A stretch of DNA of 64,000 nt. Source: Isosphaeraceae bacterium EP7. Lineage in GTDB: Bacteria > Planctomycetota > Planctomycetia > Isosphaerales > Isosphaeraceae. Both the position numbers and the translations under genes were made by a program. Positions 8,690 to 17,309 of this stretch are shown piece after piece. Under the pieces are notes generated by a model. That model searched no databases. It worked only from the letters and a program-made list of their open reading frames with translations, and was not told where the DNA came from. How positions within the stretch are numbered: the stretch's first letter is position 1; every line of letters starts with the position of its first letter. The stretch spans positions 6,459,174-6,523,173 of the forward strand of contig CP151667.1 in NCBI GenBank assembly GCA_038400315.1, written 5' to 3'.

Positions 8690-9052
8690 ATGGCCGAATC
8701 CAGGTTTGGCGTGGGCTTATGCTCGCCCGACGATCTCAAGAAGCGCCTCGACGAAGGTCAGCCCCTGGTCCTGCTCGACGTGCGCGAGGACGACGAGCGG
8801 AACTATTGCGCCATCGCCGCGCCCGTGCATGCGACCGACCTGCACGTCCCCATGGGCAGCATCCAGGAGTCTTATGAGCAGATCCGCGAGGTGGCCGAGA
8901 CGGCCCCGGTCTTCGTCTACTGTCACCACGGGATGCGGTCGATGACCGTCGCACGCTGGCTCGCGGGCCGGGGCCTGACGGGCGTTCACAACCTCGAAGG
9001 GGGGATCGACGCCTGGTCTCAGGGCATTGATCCCGGCGTCCGCCGGTACTGA
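8690..9052 (+). CDS. Single-domain rhodanese-like protein
   Basis: A 120-residue single rhodanese domain. The active-site loop is CHHGMRS with Cys78, the cysteine that would carry persulfide sulfur; the opening LVLLDVREDDERNYCAIAAPVHA and the closing NLEGGIDAWSQGIDP are textbook for the family. It probably handles sulfur transfer in the cytoplasm, though a partner cannot be named. The ATG at 8690 gives the normal length for a single-domain rhodanese and there is no signal peptide. The gene is divergent from the esterase gene, with 172 bases between the two starts that would hold both promoters. Confidence 0.92.
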   Translation: MAESRFGVGLCSPDDLKKRLDEGQPLVLLDVREDDERNYCAIAAPVHATDLHVPMGSIQESYEQIREVAETAPVFVYCHHGMRSMTVARWLAGRGLTGVHNLEGGIDAWSQGIDPGVRRY

Positions 9053-9735
9053 GACGGGCCGGCCTGGGTCAACGGCTCTCCAATGGCAACGAGCGACGCC
9101 CGGCGGGAACCGAAGGAAGCGCCGATGGCCTTGGAATCGAGCAACCCCGGCAGCCGACCGGGGTCTTCGGCGGTCCAAGGCGCATCCAGTACGCCATCAG
9201 AGAGTGCAACCTCGCCCAGAGGGCCATCGAGAATCCGACCGCCCCCAGACCGTCCAGCCGGGCTGCTCTCGGCCGCCCAATGCACCTCCGGCCCCGCACC
9301 CAACGCATCAGACTCTCGACCACGCTTGGGCGATCCACGCCGATCATCATGCAACCAACCCGCCGCCGGAAAATCGCACGTTTTCTCTCGATCGCCCTCC
9401 GCTCTGGCAACGCGTTTACATGGATTTACGCGAATTAATCATTTTCTCAAACCAATACACTCTTTTAACTTGCGTCGGCTATACCCGCATTTATGGCCAC
9501 AAACACGGCGAAATCGGGTCGACCCGGCGCTCGCCTCCATGTAGAACGAACGCTTTCGTTTGAACCCCGGACACTCGGGTCCGGAACAGCGGAAGGCTCC
9601 GACCGAGCAACCCCACTTTCGCCGCATCGAACGGGCGGAAATTGCTCCCGGTTGGGAGCCGTACCTCGGACACGCTCATAAGGATGCGTGCGTGTTCGGC
9701 TGGCTAGCCGCGTTCCAGGTCGAAGAGGTGAAGGC
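9053..9735. other. Gene-free stretch of 683 bases
   Basis: No convincing gene was found. Short open frames here lack family resemblance, ribosome sites and consistent codon use. There is an AT-richer pocket at about 9355-9480, and two small hairpins follow (AACGAA/TTCGTT near 9545-9560 and CCGGAC/GTCCGG near 9568-9584). The stretch presumably holds the promoter of the acyltransferase gene, but I cannot assign boxes with confidence. Confidence 0.5.
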
Positions 9736-10935
9736 ATGAAGCCAGACCTTGTCCCAACGCGTTTCCATGCCTTCGACGGCCTCCGGGCTTCGATGATGCT
9801 GCTGGGCGTCGTCGTCCATACCGCTCTGTCCTACAGCCAGATCCCCTCCAGCAGGCATTGGGTCTTCAAGGACTCGCAGACCAGCATCGTCTGCGACCTG
9901 TTGCTGACGGGGTCGGGCCTGTTCCGGATGCCGGCCTTCTTCGTGCTGGCGGGGTTCTTCGCGGCGTCGACCCACCGCAGGCGAGGGCCGGCCGGGCTCG
10001 TCCGCGACCGGATGCGGCGGATCGGACTGCCCTTGGTGGCGGGCTGGGTGATTGCGTTCCCCATCACCCGCGCCGCCTTCGCCTGGGCGCGGACACCCGC
10101 GGGCGTCGGCCCGGTCGCCTCCATCTTGCTGGCCATCCGCGAAGGGTCGCTACTGGACCGGCCCGGTCCGATGCACTTCTGGTTCCTCGAGAACCTGATC
10201 CTGTATTGCACCCTGGCGGCGCTGACCGCCCGGCTGGTCCGCGGCATGCCCAGCCTGGCGATCCGGCTCGACGCGGCCTTCCGCGGCGCCTTGCAGTCGC
10301 CCCTGGGGCCTCTGGCGTTCGCCGTAGCGACGTTGCCGGCGTTCTGGATCTCGCCGGGCGCGGCTCTGGAGACGCCCTCGTCGTTCCTGCCGCCCGCCTC
10401 GTCGCTGCTCGGCGACTGGGGCTTCTTCGCCTTCGGCTGGATGCTGGGCCGCCACCCGGAGCAAGTCCAGGCCCTGGCGCGGTACCCGATCAGGCTGCTC
10501 GCCCTGGCCCTGGTCTGCTGGCCGCTCACCCGCACGGCGGGCCTGTTGCGGCGATCCGGCCTCGATCCGGTGCGGCTGTCATTCGGGCCCGAGCTGGCCC
10601 ACACGGCGTCGGCCGCGGCGACCTCGCTCGTCACCTGGCTGCTCGTCTGCGGGGTCATCGGCCTGGCCCTGTGCTATCTGGACCGCCCCATCCGCGGCGT
10701 CCGCCCCCTGGTCGCCGCCTCGTACTGGATCTACCTGGCCCACCTGCCGCTGGTCGCCTGGCTCGCCCCGTTCCTGGCCGATGTCCCCCTGCCGGGCGTG
10801 GTCAAGCTGGTCATCGTGGCGTCCACGACGATCCTCACCTTGCTCGTGGTGCACAAGCTGGCCACCCGCCCCGGGGCGATCCGGATCGTCGCTGGAACCT
10901 GGGGCAGAGACCATCCGGGGCCGGTTCACGCTTGA
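9736..10935 (+). CDS. Acyltransferase family 3 membrane protein (OpgC-like)
   Basis: A 399-residue integral membrane acyltransferase of the acyltransferase-3 superfamily, which O-acylates sugars or glycans at the cytoplasmic membrane. The N-terminal block FHAFDGLRASMMLLGVVVHTALSY contains the conserved Arg and the catalytic His of the family. About ten hydrophobic helices follow, with the FRMPAFFVLAGFFAA and PMHFWFLENLILY segments and the late SYWIYLAHLPLVAWLAPFL helix. The start at 9736 is chosen because GAGGTG lies 6 bases upstream; a GTG 48 bases earlier would add a short basic leader. The acceptor is unknown, and membrane glycans or osmoregulated glucan-like polymers are possible by analogy with OpgC. 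Confidence 0.85.
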   Translation: MKPDLVPTRFHAFDGLRASMMLLGVVVHTALSYSQIPSSRHWVFKDSQTSIVCDLLLTGSGLFRMPAFFVLAGFFAASTHRRRGPAGLVRDRMRRIGLPLVAGWVIAFPITRAAFAWARTPAGVGPVASILLAIREGSLLDRPGPMHFWFLENLILYCTLAALTARLVRGMPSLAIRLDAAFRGALQSPLGPLAFAVATLPAFWISPGAALETPSSFLPPASSLLGDWGFFAFGWMLGRHPEQVQALARYPIRLLALALVCWPLTRTAGLLRRSGLDPVRLSFGPELAHTASAAATSLVTWLLVCGVIGLALCYLDRPIRGVRPLVAASYWIYLAHLPLVAWLAPFLADVPLPGVVKLVIVASTTILTLLVVHKLATRPGAIRIVAGTWGRDHPGPVHA

Positions 10936-11068
10936 GCGCCGGCCTCGGCTCTGGTACCAACGCGGTCAAGAACCCCGAATTTGCACGGGCTTCCCCCGCC
11001 GACACGCGTCGCCAGCCACCGGGCATGGCGACCCCCACCAGACGCAGGCAGCAAACGAGGACCCGCCC

Positions 11069-12376
11069 ATGACCGATCCCACCACCAGGCGCGACTTCCT
11101 GGCCGCCTCGGCGTTTGCCGCAGCGAGCCTGGCCGCCACCAGGGCCGGCGCCGACGAGCCGAAAAAGGCCGTCGGGGCCAATGACAAGATCAGCCTCGGC
11201 TTCATCGGCGTCGGCGGCATGGGTTCAGGCCTGCTGAACATCTTCAAGACAATGCCCGACGTCAACGTCGCCGCGCTATGCGACGTCTACGAGCCCCACC
11301 TCCTCCGCGCCCGGTCGGCCGTCGACGGCAAGCCCGACACCTACGGCGACTTCCGCAAGGTGCTCGAACGCAAGGACATCGACGCCGTCGTCATCGCCAC
11401 GCCCGACCACTGGCACGCCATCCCGGCCATCATGGCCTGCCAGGCCGGCAAGGACGTCTACTGCGAGAAGCCCCTGTCCTATCGGATCGCCGAGGGTCGG
11501 GCGATGGTCGACGCCGCGACCAAGTACAAGCGCGTCACCCAGATGGGCAACCTCATCCACGCTGGCGAGAACTATCGCAGGGTCGTCGAGATCGTCCAGT
11601 CGGGCGCCCTGGGCAAGGTCCTGAAGGCCCGGGTCTGGCTCAACGGCGACCACAGCGGCCTCGGCAGCCCGGATGATCTGTCGCAGCCCCCCGCCGGCGT
11701 CGACTACGACTTCTGGCTGGGCCCGGCCCCCAAGCGTCCGTTCAACGCCAATCGCTTCACCTTCAACTGGCGCTACTTCTGGGATTACGCCGGCGGCAGC
11801 CTCTGCGACTTCTGCTGCCACATCATCGACCTGGTCCATTGGGCCATGGAAGTTGACGCCCCCGAGACCATCACCGCCACCGGCGGCCGGTACGGCCTTC
11901 AGGATAACGCGGAGACCCCCGACACCCTCGAGGTCGTCTACCACTACCCCAAGGGAGAGAAGGGCTTCGACCTCGTCTGGAGCTCGTCCGACGTCAACCC
12001 TCGCGGCTTCGAGGGCAAGTCCATGGGGATCGCCTTCTACGGCTCCGAGGCCACGCTCGTCTCCGACTACGGCAGCCATCAGGTCTTCGCCAACAAGAAG
12101 GGCGCCGAGATCAGCCTGCCACCCAAGACCCTGCCCCGATCCGTCGGCCACCATCGCGAGTGGCTCGACGCCATCGCCAGCCGCGGCCAGGCGTCGTGCC
12201 ACTTCGAGTACGGCCATCGCCTGACCAGCACCGGCCATCTGGGCAACATGGCCCTCTTGACCGGCGAGAAGCTGCACTGGGACGCCAAGGCCGAGCGCGT
12301 GACTAACCACGAGGCCGCCAACCAGCACCTCTCTCGCGCCGAGTACCGGGCCCCCTGGACCCTGCCCAAGATCTGA
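11069..12376 (+). CDS. Tat-exported Gfo/Idh/MocA family oxidoreductase
   Basis: A 435-residue NAD(P)-dependent sugar oxidoreductase of the Gfo/Idh/MocA family. Residues 7-27 (RRDFLAASAFAAASLAATRAG) are a twin-arginine signal, so it is exported folded with its cofactor. The Rossmann fold starts at ISLGFIGVGGMGSG (41-54). The PDHWHAIPAIMACQAGKDVYCEKPL stretch, given here in part, holds the conserved E-K-P motif. The C-terminal domain has the planctomycete-type block FNWRYFWDYAGGSLCDF and ends APWTLPKI, as does the second copy at 18932. The substrate is unknown. A 19-bp hairpin follows the gene. Confidence 0.92.
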   Translation: MTDPTTRRDFLAASAFAAASLAATRAGADEPKKAVGANDKISLGFIGVGGMGSGLLNIFKTMPDVNVAALCDVYEPHLLRARSAVDGKPDTYGDFRKVLERKDIDAVVIATPDHWHAIPAIMACQAGKDVYCEKPLSYRIAEGRAMVDAATKYKRVTQMGNLIHAGENYRRVVEIVQSGALGKVLKARVWLNGDHSGLGSPDDLSQPPAGVDYDFWLGPAPKRPFNANRFTFNWRYFWDYAGGSLCDFCCHIIDLVHWAMEVDAPETITATGGRYGLQDNAETPDTLEVVYHYPKGEKGFDLVWSSSDVNPRGFEGKSMGIAFYGSEATLVSDYGSHQVFANKKGAEISLPPKTLPRSVGHHREWLDAIASRGQASCHFEYGHRLTSTGHLGNMALLTGEKLHWDAKAERVTNHEAANQHLSRAEYRAPWTLPKI

Positions 12377-12402
12377 GATTTCTCGGGACGACGCCGACTT
12401 CT

Positions 12403-12444
12403 CATCCCACCCCGCAGCCGGGCCGCCGGCTGCGGGGTGGGATG
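12403..12444 (+). terminator. Perfect 19-bp hairpin, likely terminator
   Basis: The arm 12403-12421 is the exact reverse complement of 12426-12444, with a 4-base loop. It lies 27 bases after the stop of the Gfo/Idh/MocA gene. There is no strong U-tract, so the termination role is inferred from position and stability. Confidence 0.6.
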
Positions 12445-12652
12445 CTGCGCGCACCGAAGAAACTCGGGAGCATCACGAAGGCTTCACGCAACCTTCCCGG
12501 AGCGAGGGGATAATCAGGCGAATGTGAATGGATAGCGGTCCGCACGACCGCCCCCCATCGCAGGGCCCCGGCCCATCTGTTCATCTCGCCGCCCCGTCGC
12601 CGCTGCCGCGTCCATCGACGCTCGCATCGGCGAAGTTCCCAGGAATCCAACC

Positions 12653-13681
12653 GTGCCCCAGCCGCTCGCCTCATCACGTCGTCACGCCGGCTTCACACTC
12701 ATCGAATTGCTGGTCGTCATCTCGATCATCGCCGTGCTGATCTCGCTGCTGCTCCCCGCCGTGCAGAGCGCCCGCGAGGCCGCCAGGCGCGCGCAGTGCG
12801 TCAACAACATGAAGCAGATCGGCCTAGCCCTGCACAATTTCGAGTCGACCAACGGCTTCTTCCCCCCCTCGGGCATCACCGCGGCCGGCGAGTTGAAGGC
12901 CATGGCCATCAACGTCGACGATCAGGGACGAGACCTCCCGGCTCGCCACCCCGAACGCGGCAGCCATTACTTCCTGACATTCCTCCTCCCCTTCGCAGAG
13001 CAGCAGCAGGTCTTCAACACCTACAACATCCGGCTCGACTCACGCGAGCGGGTCAACTCCACGACCGTCGGCACCCAGCTCGCGATGTTCGCCTGCCCTT
13101 CGACCCCCGAGGCGGACCGCTACCACGTCTTCGACGACACCAACGTGCAGTCGTCGGCCACGTATACGGGCATCAAGATGGCCATGACCGACTACGCGGT
13201 CAACAATGGGATCGAGGTCAATCTCGCCGCAACGGGCCTGGTCGACCCCATCTCGGGCCAGATCGCCATGCTACGCAATGCCACCGACGCCCTGCCCAAC
13301 AACCAGACCCGCCACTCCGACGTCACCGACGGCCTGACCAACACGTTCCTCGTCAGCGAGATCGCCGCCCGACCGTTCCGCTATCGAGGCTGGAGGAAGC
13401 TGGCGACCTTCGTCCCCAGCGCCGGCACCGGCGGTGGCTGGGCCGACTATGACTCGGGCTACACCACACACGGCTTCACCGTCGATGGGCTCAAAAACCC
13501 CGGGCCTTGCCATACCAATTGCACCAACAACAACGAAAATTACGCCTTCCACCCGGGCGGAGCCAATAGCCTGATGGGCGACGGCTCGGTCCGGTTCATC
13601 AAGTCTACGCTCGACATCCGGATCTTCGCCCGCCTGCTGTCCCGAAGCGGCGGCGAGGTCGTTTCGTCCGACCAGTACTGA
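12653..13681 (+). CDS. DUF1559 protein with prepilin-type N-terminus
   Basis: A 342-residue planctomycete pseudopilin-like protein. The N-terminus has a type IV prepilin cleavage/methylation site, [23 protein letters not shown], here partial (Gly at about 13, Glu at +5). The helix is followed by the DUF1559 signature [23 protein letters not shown]. The C-terminus carries the H-X9-DG motif, [16 protein letters not shown]. Such proteins are secreted through a type II-like system and are hugely expanded in planctomycetes; the individual role is unknown. The start is a GTG at 12653 without a strong ribosome site. It is followed by a small lipoprotein gene, a common pairing for DUF1559 genes. Confidence 0.93.
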   Translation: MPQPLASSRRHAGFTLIELLVVISIIAVLISLLLPAVQSAREAARRAQCVNNMKQIGLALHNFESTNGFFPPSGITAAGELKAMAINVDDQGRDLPARHPERGSHYFLTFLLPFAEQQQVFNTYNIRLDSRERVNSTTVGTQLAMFACPSTPEADRYHVFDDTNVQSSATYTGIKMAMTDYAVNNGIEVNLAATGLVDPISGQIAMLRNATDALPNNQTRHSDVTDGLTNTFLVSEIAARPFRYRGWRKLATFVPSAGTGGGWADYDSGYTTHGFTVDGLKNPGPCHTNCTNNNENYAFHPGGANSLMGDGSVRFIKSTLDIRIFARLLSRSGGEVVSSDQY

Positions 13682-13703
13682 TCCGTCGCCACACCATTCA
13701 AGC

Positions 13704-13733
13704 GGCAGGGCGGCAACTTATTGCTGCCCTGCC
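13704..13733 (+). terminator. 13-bp hairpin between DUF1559 and lipoprotein genes
   Basis: GGCAGGGCGGCAA (13704-13716) pairs with 13721-13733 with one G-U wobble and a CTTA loop. It begins 22 bases after the DUF1559 stop and could terminate or attenuate transcription into the lipoprotein gene. Confidence 0.55.
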
Positions 13734-13743
13734 CTTCCCCTTG

Positions 13744-14280
13744 ATGAGTTCCCTCACCATGCCTTCGCACTCCTTCCGGGCGCCGCGCCACCAGGCGACG
13801 GCCGCACTCTCGCTCGCCCTCGCTGCCCTGACCTCGCTCGCCGGCTGCGGCTCGGACGAGTTCCGCCTCAAGGTCTACCCGGCCGGGGGAACCGTCCTTG
13901 CCGGCGGCAAGCCCGTCGCCGACGCCCTCGTCCGGTTCCACCCGGTCGACCCTGCAACCGTGAAAATCCCAGAGGGCCAGGCCGGCTACCCGATCGCCAA
14001 CCCGACGACCGAGACCGCCGCCGACGGCAGCTTCCAGCTCAGCTCCTACCTGGCCAACGACGGCGTGCCCTCGGGCGAGTACAAGGTCACCGTCCTGGTG
14101 GGAGCCGGCAACCCGGGCGACGATGACTCGGGCGAGGAGGCCAACCCCGACGCTCAGAAGCCCCGGACGAAAGGCCCGAAGCTCGCCGCCGCCTCCAAAT
14201 ATCGCGACCCGGCCAACACACCCCTCAAGGCCACGATCAAGCCCGGCCTCGAGAACCGCTTCACCTTCGAGCTTAATTGA
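13744..14280 (+). CDS. Small lipoprotein, carboxypeptidase-regulatory-like fold
   Basis: A 178-residue predicted lipoprotein. A hydrophobic signal ends in the lipobox L-A-G-C (about residues 34-37 from the ATG at 13744; a second ATG at 13759 would give a more typical signal length). The mature part starts with charged residues, then VYPAGGTVLAGGKPVADALVRFHPVD, cut here for length, and TAADGSFQLSSYLANDGVPSGEYKVTV: this is the transthyretin-like/carboxypeptidase-regulatory beta-sandwich pattern. It is a typical companion of DUF1559 genes in planctomycetes. No catalytic residues are seen. The exact start is uncertain because no ribosome site stands out. Confidence 0.8.
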   Translation: MSSLTMPSHSFRAPRHQATAALSLALAALTSLAGCGSDEFRLKVYPAGGTVLAGGKPVADALVRFHPVDPATVKIPEGQAGYPIANPTTETAADGSFQLSSYLANDGVPSGEYKVTVLVGAGNPGDDDSGEEANPDAQKPRTKGPKLAAASKYRDPANTPLKATIKPGLENRFTFELN

Positions 14281-14452
14281 CCCGGTCCGGAGAGGGGGGC
14301 GACGCCATGCAGCCCGCTTCCCGGCTCGCCGGGCACGGTGTCGTCCCGCCTTGCTCGGAAGATTCGCACTCGTACACCGAGAGCCGATTGTCCATTGTTC
14401 TGGGCGGTCGAATTGTTCTCGATCTCAACACGCATGGCATTGTTCACCGGCG

Positions 14453-16147
14453 TCAATGCGCCCACTTCATCCGCTCGAAGTAGGGTCGCGCCGGCAGTTG
14501 CACATCCTTCGACAGCCGCAGGTCGGGGCCGAACGGCCTGAGATGCGGCCAGTAGACGGCGAACACCTTTCCGATCAGCAGGTTGTCCGGCACTTCCCAG
14601 CTGGCACGGGGCGTCGAGGTCCAGCCTTCGCCGGGCTTTAAGGGATCAATCTGGTCGATTTTCCCCCAGGATCGGCCGTCGTTGCTCCACGCGCTGTTGT
14701 CGCCCAGCATCATGGAATGCCCCGGCCTGATGTCGTACTCGGTGGCCGCCGCCTTGATCGTCGACGCGTAACGATCGGGGTCGGCCAGCAGGTCGAACAG
14801 CTCGGAGGGATCGGTCCGATCGAGCGCCTGGTCGTCTTGCCGGGTGGGGAACTGCGTGTAGTACAGGTCGCGGCTCAGGACGAGGCCGCCGACACGGACC
14901 GAGGCCCCGCGCGACGCGACCGCGACCGGTGCCAGGTCGGCCGAGGTCGGACCGACTCGCTCGCCACGATGTTCGATCCCGTCGCCGAAGGGAGCCTCGC
15001 CGTCGACCCAGAGCGAGAGACGGCCGTCGACATTGGCGAACTCGACGTCGTAGGCTCCCGCCCCGCGAATCGGCGTCGGCCTCGGCTCGCCCAGCGGCTC
15101 ATCGCCGCGTCTCAAGGTCGCCAGTCCGCTGGTCAGGTCGACCTCGCATGTGAGGGGCACGCCCCCCTCGATGAGTTCGAATCGCACCGCGCCACGGGGT
15201 TGCTCGACGTGCAGGCGCAGCGCCAGCGTGAGCTGACCGACCCAGTGCGGATAGAGCCAGCCCTTGGAAGACGCGCGAGGTTCGAGTTCCAGGCCCGCGG
15301 GAACGTCGGTGTCGTAGGCGTTGAAGTCGGTGATCAGGGTGGGCCTGGGCGGATGCGGCAGATCAACTCCCACTCGGATCGCCGCCCACTGATCGGGCTC
15401 GGGCACGACGTGGCGATATCGCAGCTCGGACCAACCCGGCGCATCGCCCGGTCGATAGAGGCCGGTCGGCCCCTCGCTCCAGCCAGTCCAGCGATCCCAC
15501 CGAGGGTCGCCCCGGAGCGCCTTCGCCCTGTGCGAGTCGTCGTGGACGAGCATCTGCATCCCCCGCCGATGCTCGGTCGACCGCTCGGGTCGGCGGAATG
15601 GGGCCGAGGTCCCCAGGGGGCGGGCATAGATGTCGCCGTTGTCGATGCGAATCTGCTCGCCGGAGAGTCCGACCAGTCGTTTGATGTAAGGCTCGTTGGG
15701 AATCTCCGGGCGGCGGAAGACGATCATCTCCCAGCGTTTCGGGCCGCCGAACAGCCCCGGCCAGGCCACGTTCGTCTTCATCACCCCGATCCGGTCGCCC
15801 TGGAAGACCGGCAGCCCGCCGATCGCCGCATCGTTCCGGCAATTCCCGCAAGTGCCCCGGGCCACCTCGGTCCCCTCGCTGACATTCACCTGGAAGACCG
15901 AGCCGCACTCGGGGCACGCCAGCTCCTTGTGACGCCCCATCAGGGTCGGGCCCATCGACCCCGTCGGGATCACGAACCCTTGCGCCTCGAAGCCGACGAG
16001 CAGGTAGACCAGCGCCACCGCCACGCACGACTCCACCGTCTCTCGCCAGCCCCCTTTTGCCTTCGGAGGCTGCGGCCTGGACGCGGGAAGAGGCGCGGCG
16101 GGAACCGCTGGTTTCGTCTTGCGCGAGTTGCGTCGCGGTCGTGCCAT
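14453..16147 (-). CDS. lepB: Signal peptidase I with zinc-ribbon and large inserted domain
   Basis: A 564-residue S26 signal peptidase, roughly twice the usual bacterial length. After a basic Pro/Ala-rich cytoplasmic leader and one membrane helix (about 38-56), the nucleophile is Ser64 in IPTGSMGPTL and the general base Lys156 lies in YIKRLVGLSGE. The closing motif GDNSAWSNDGRSWG is at about 482-495. Between Ser and Lys there is a four-cysteine ribbon (Cys78/Cys81 and Cys100/Cys103). Between Lys and the closing box a roughly 300-residue insertion includes a beta-rich segment reading VEFANVDGRLSLWVDGE, reminiscent of LamG/concanavalin folds. It would process exported preproteins at the cytoplasmic membrane. 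Divergent from pyrD. Confidence 0.9.
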   Translation of the reverse strand: MARPRRNSRKTKPAVPAAPLPASRPQPPKAKGGWRETVESCVAVALVYLLVGFEAQGFVIPTGSMGPTLMGRHKELACPECGSVFQVNVSEGTEVARGTCGNCRNDAAIGGLPVFQGDRIGVMKTNVAWPGLFGGPKRWEMIVFRRPEIPNEPYIKRLVGLSGEQIRIDNGDIYARPLGTSAPFRRPERSTEHRRGMQMLVHDDSHRAKALRGDPRWDRWTGWSEGPTGLYRPGDAPGWSELRYRHVVPEPDQWAAIRVGVDLPHPPRPTLITDFNAYDTDVPAGLELEPRASSKGWLYPHWVGQLTLALRLHVEQPRGAVRFELIEGGVPLTCEVDLTSGLATLRRGDEPLGEPRPTPIRGAGAYDVEFANVDGRLSLWVDGEAPFGDGIEHRGERVGPTSADLAPVAVASRGASVRVGGLVLSRDLYYTQFPTRQDDQALDRTDPSELFDLLADPDRYASTIKAAATEYDIRPGHSMMLGDNSAWSNDGRSWGKIDQIDPLKPGEGWTSTPRASWEVPDNLLIGKVFAVYWPHLRPFGPDLRLSKDVQLPARPYFERMKWAH

Positions 16148-16306
16148 CGTCGTGAGTCTCCCTCATGAAGTCGGAACTCCGGAGATTCGCCGCCGTTGGC
16201 CGGTTATTGCCCCCGACATCCCGGCTCGCCGCATGCAGGGCCTTTCGGCTATGCTCGGGCGATTCGCAAGTGCAACGCCTCGCCCCCTTCGGAGAGCCGG
16301 TTGGCC

Positions 16307-17224
16307 ATGGATCTGAGCGTACGCCTCGGTCGGCTCGAGCTGAAGAACCCCGTCCTCGTGGCCTCCGGTACGTTCGGATACGTGCGCGAGATGAGCCCGT
16401 TCGTCCGCATTGAACGTCTGGGCGGGGTCATCCCCAAGACGGTCACCGCTCGACCGCGTGCCGGCAATCCCACGCCGCGCACGGCCGAGACCGCCTCGGG
16501 CCTGCTCAACGCGATCGGACTGGATAACGACGGGTTGGAGCACTTCATCGACCACCACATGCCCTACCTGCGCACGGTGGGCACGGCGGTCATCGGCAAC
16601 ATCGCCGGCGAGGACGAGGACCAGTTCGTCGCCATGGCCGCCCGCATCGGCGAGTGCCCTGGGCTGGCGGCGCTGGAGCTGAACGTCTCGTGCCCGAATG
16701 TCAGCCACGGGCTCGACCTGGGCATCGACGCCGCGGCTGTTGGCCAGCTGGTGGCCCGCGTCCGCGCGGTCTGCCCGCTGCCGCTCATCGCCAAGCTGAC
16801 GCCCAACGTCACCGACATCGTCGCCATCGCCCGCGCCGCCGCCGAGGGGGGCGCCGACGCGGTCAGCCTGGTGAACACCTTCCGCGGGATGGTCGTCGAC
16901 TGGCGCCGCCGCCGCCCGGTGCTGGCCAACGACATCGGCGGCCTCAGCGGCCCGGCCATCAAGCCGCTGGCCTTGCGCATCGTCTGGGAGGTCTCCCGCG
17001 CCCTTCCCGACCTGCCCATCATCGGCGTCGGCGGCATCTCCAACGCCGACGACGCCCTCGAATTCCTCGCGGCCGGGGCCACCGCCATCCAGGTCGGCAC
17101 CGCCACCTTTGCCGACCCCGCCGCCGCCGACCGCCTCGTCGACGACCTCGAAACCCACCTTCAAGCCGCCGGCCTCACCTCGGTGCGCGAGATCATCGGC
17201 ACCCTGAAATCCAACCGAGCCTGA
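16307..17224 (+). CDS. pyrD: Dihydroorotate dehydrogenase, class 1B catalytic subunit
   Basis: This enzyme oxidises dihydroorotate to orotate in pyrimidine synthesis. The 305-residue product has the normal class 1B length, an N-terminal LKNPVLVASGTFGYVREM, the ELNVSCPNVSHG motif with the catalytic Cys that distinguishes class 1 enzymes, PLIAKLTPNVTDI with the FMN-contacting Lys, and SLVNTFRGM and IIGVGGISNADDALEFLAAGA for FMN phosphate binding, each partial here. Class 1B normally pairs with the PyrK electron-transfer subunit, and no pyrK is adjacent. The ATG at 16307 gives the canonical N-terminus with GGAG 12 bases upstream. The gene ends before a 13-bp palindromic element. Confidence 0.94.
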   Translation: MDLSVRLGRLELKNPVLVASGTFGYVREMSPFVRIERLGGVIPKTVTARPRAGNPTPRTAETASGLLNAIGLDNDGLEHFIDHHMPYLRTVGTAVIGNIAGEDEDQFVAMAARIGECPGLAALELNVSCPNVSHGLDLGIDAAAVGQLVARVRAVCPLPLIAKLTPNVTDIVAIARAAAEGGADAVSLVNTFRGMVVDWRRRRPVLANDIGGLSGPAIKPLALRIVWEVSRALPDLPIIGVGGISNADDALEFLAAGATAIQVGTATFADPAAADRLVDDLETHLQAAGLTSVREIIGTLKSNRA

Positions 17225-17261
17225 CCCGCCGGGAAGCAACGGGCTCCGACCGGTACCCCGC

Positions 17262-17302
17262 CCGGGTGCCATGCGTCCTCAACGCACAAGCATGGCACCC
17301 GG
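17262..17302. terminator. Perfect 13-bp inverted repeat between convergent genes
   Basis: CCGGGTGCCATGC (17262-17274) is the exact reverse complement of 17290-17302, with a 15-base loop. It lies between the ends of pyrD and the convergent MFS gene and can serve both strands. The GGGTGCCA/TGGCACCC arms resemble dispersed palindromes of some planctomycete genomes; that is recollection and not checked. Confidence 0.65.
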
Positions 17303-17309
17303 AGACCCG

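Noticed and set aside
9027-9563. Open frames between the rhodanese and acyltransferase genes
   Set aside because: Composition is irregular, no ribosome site, no family pattern, and overlapping frames on both strands are equally open.
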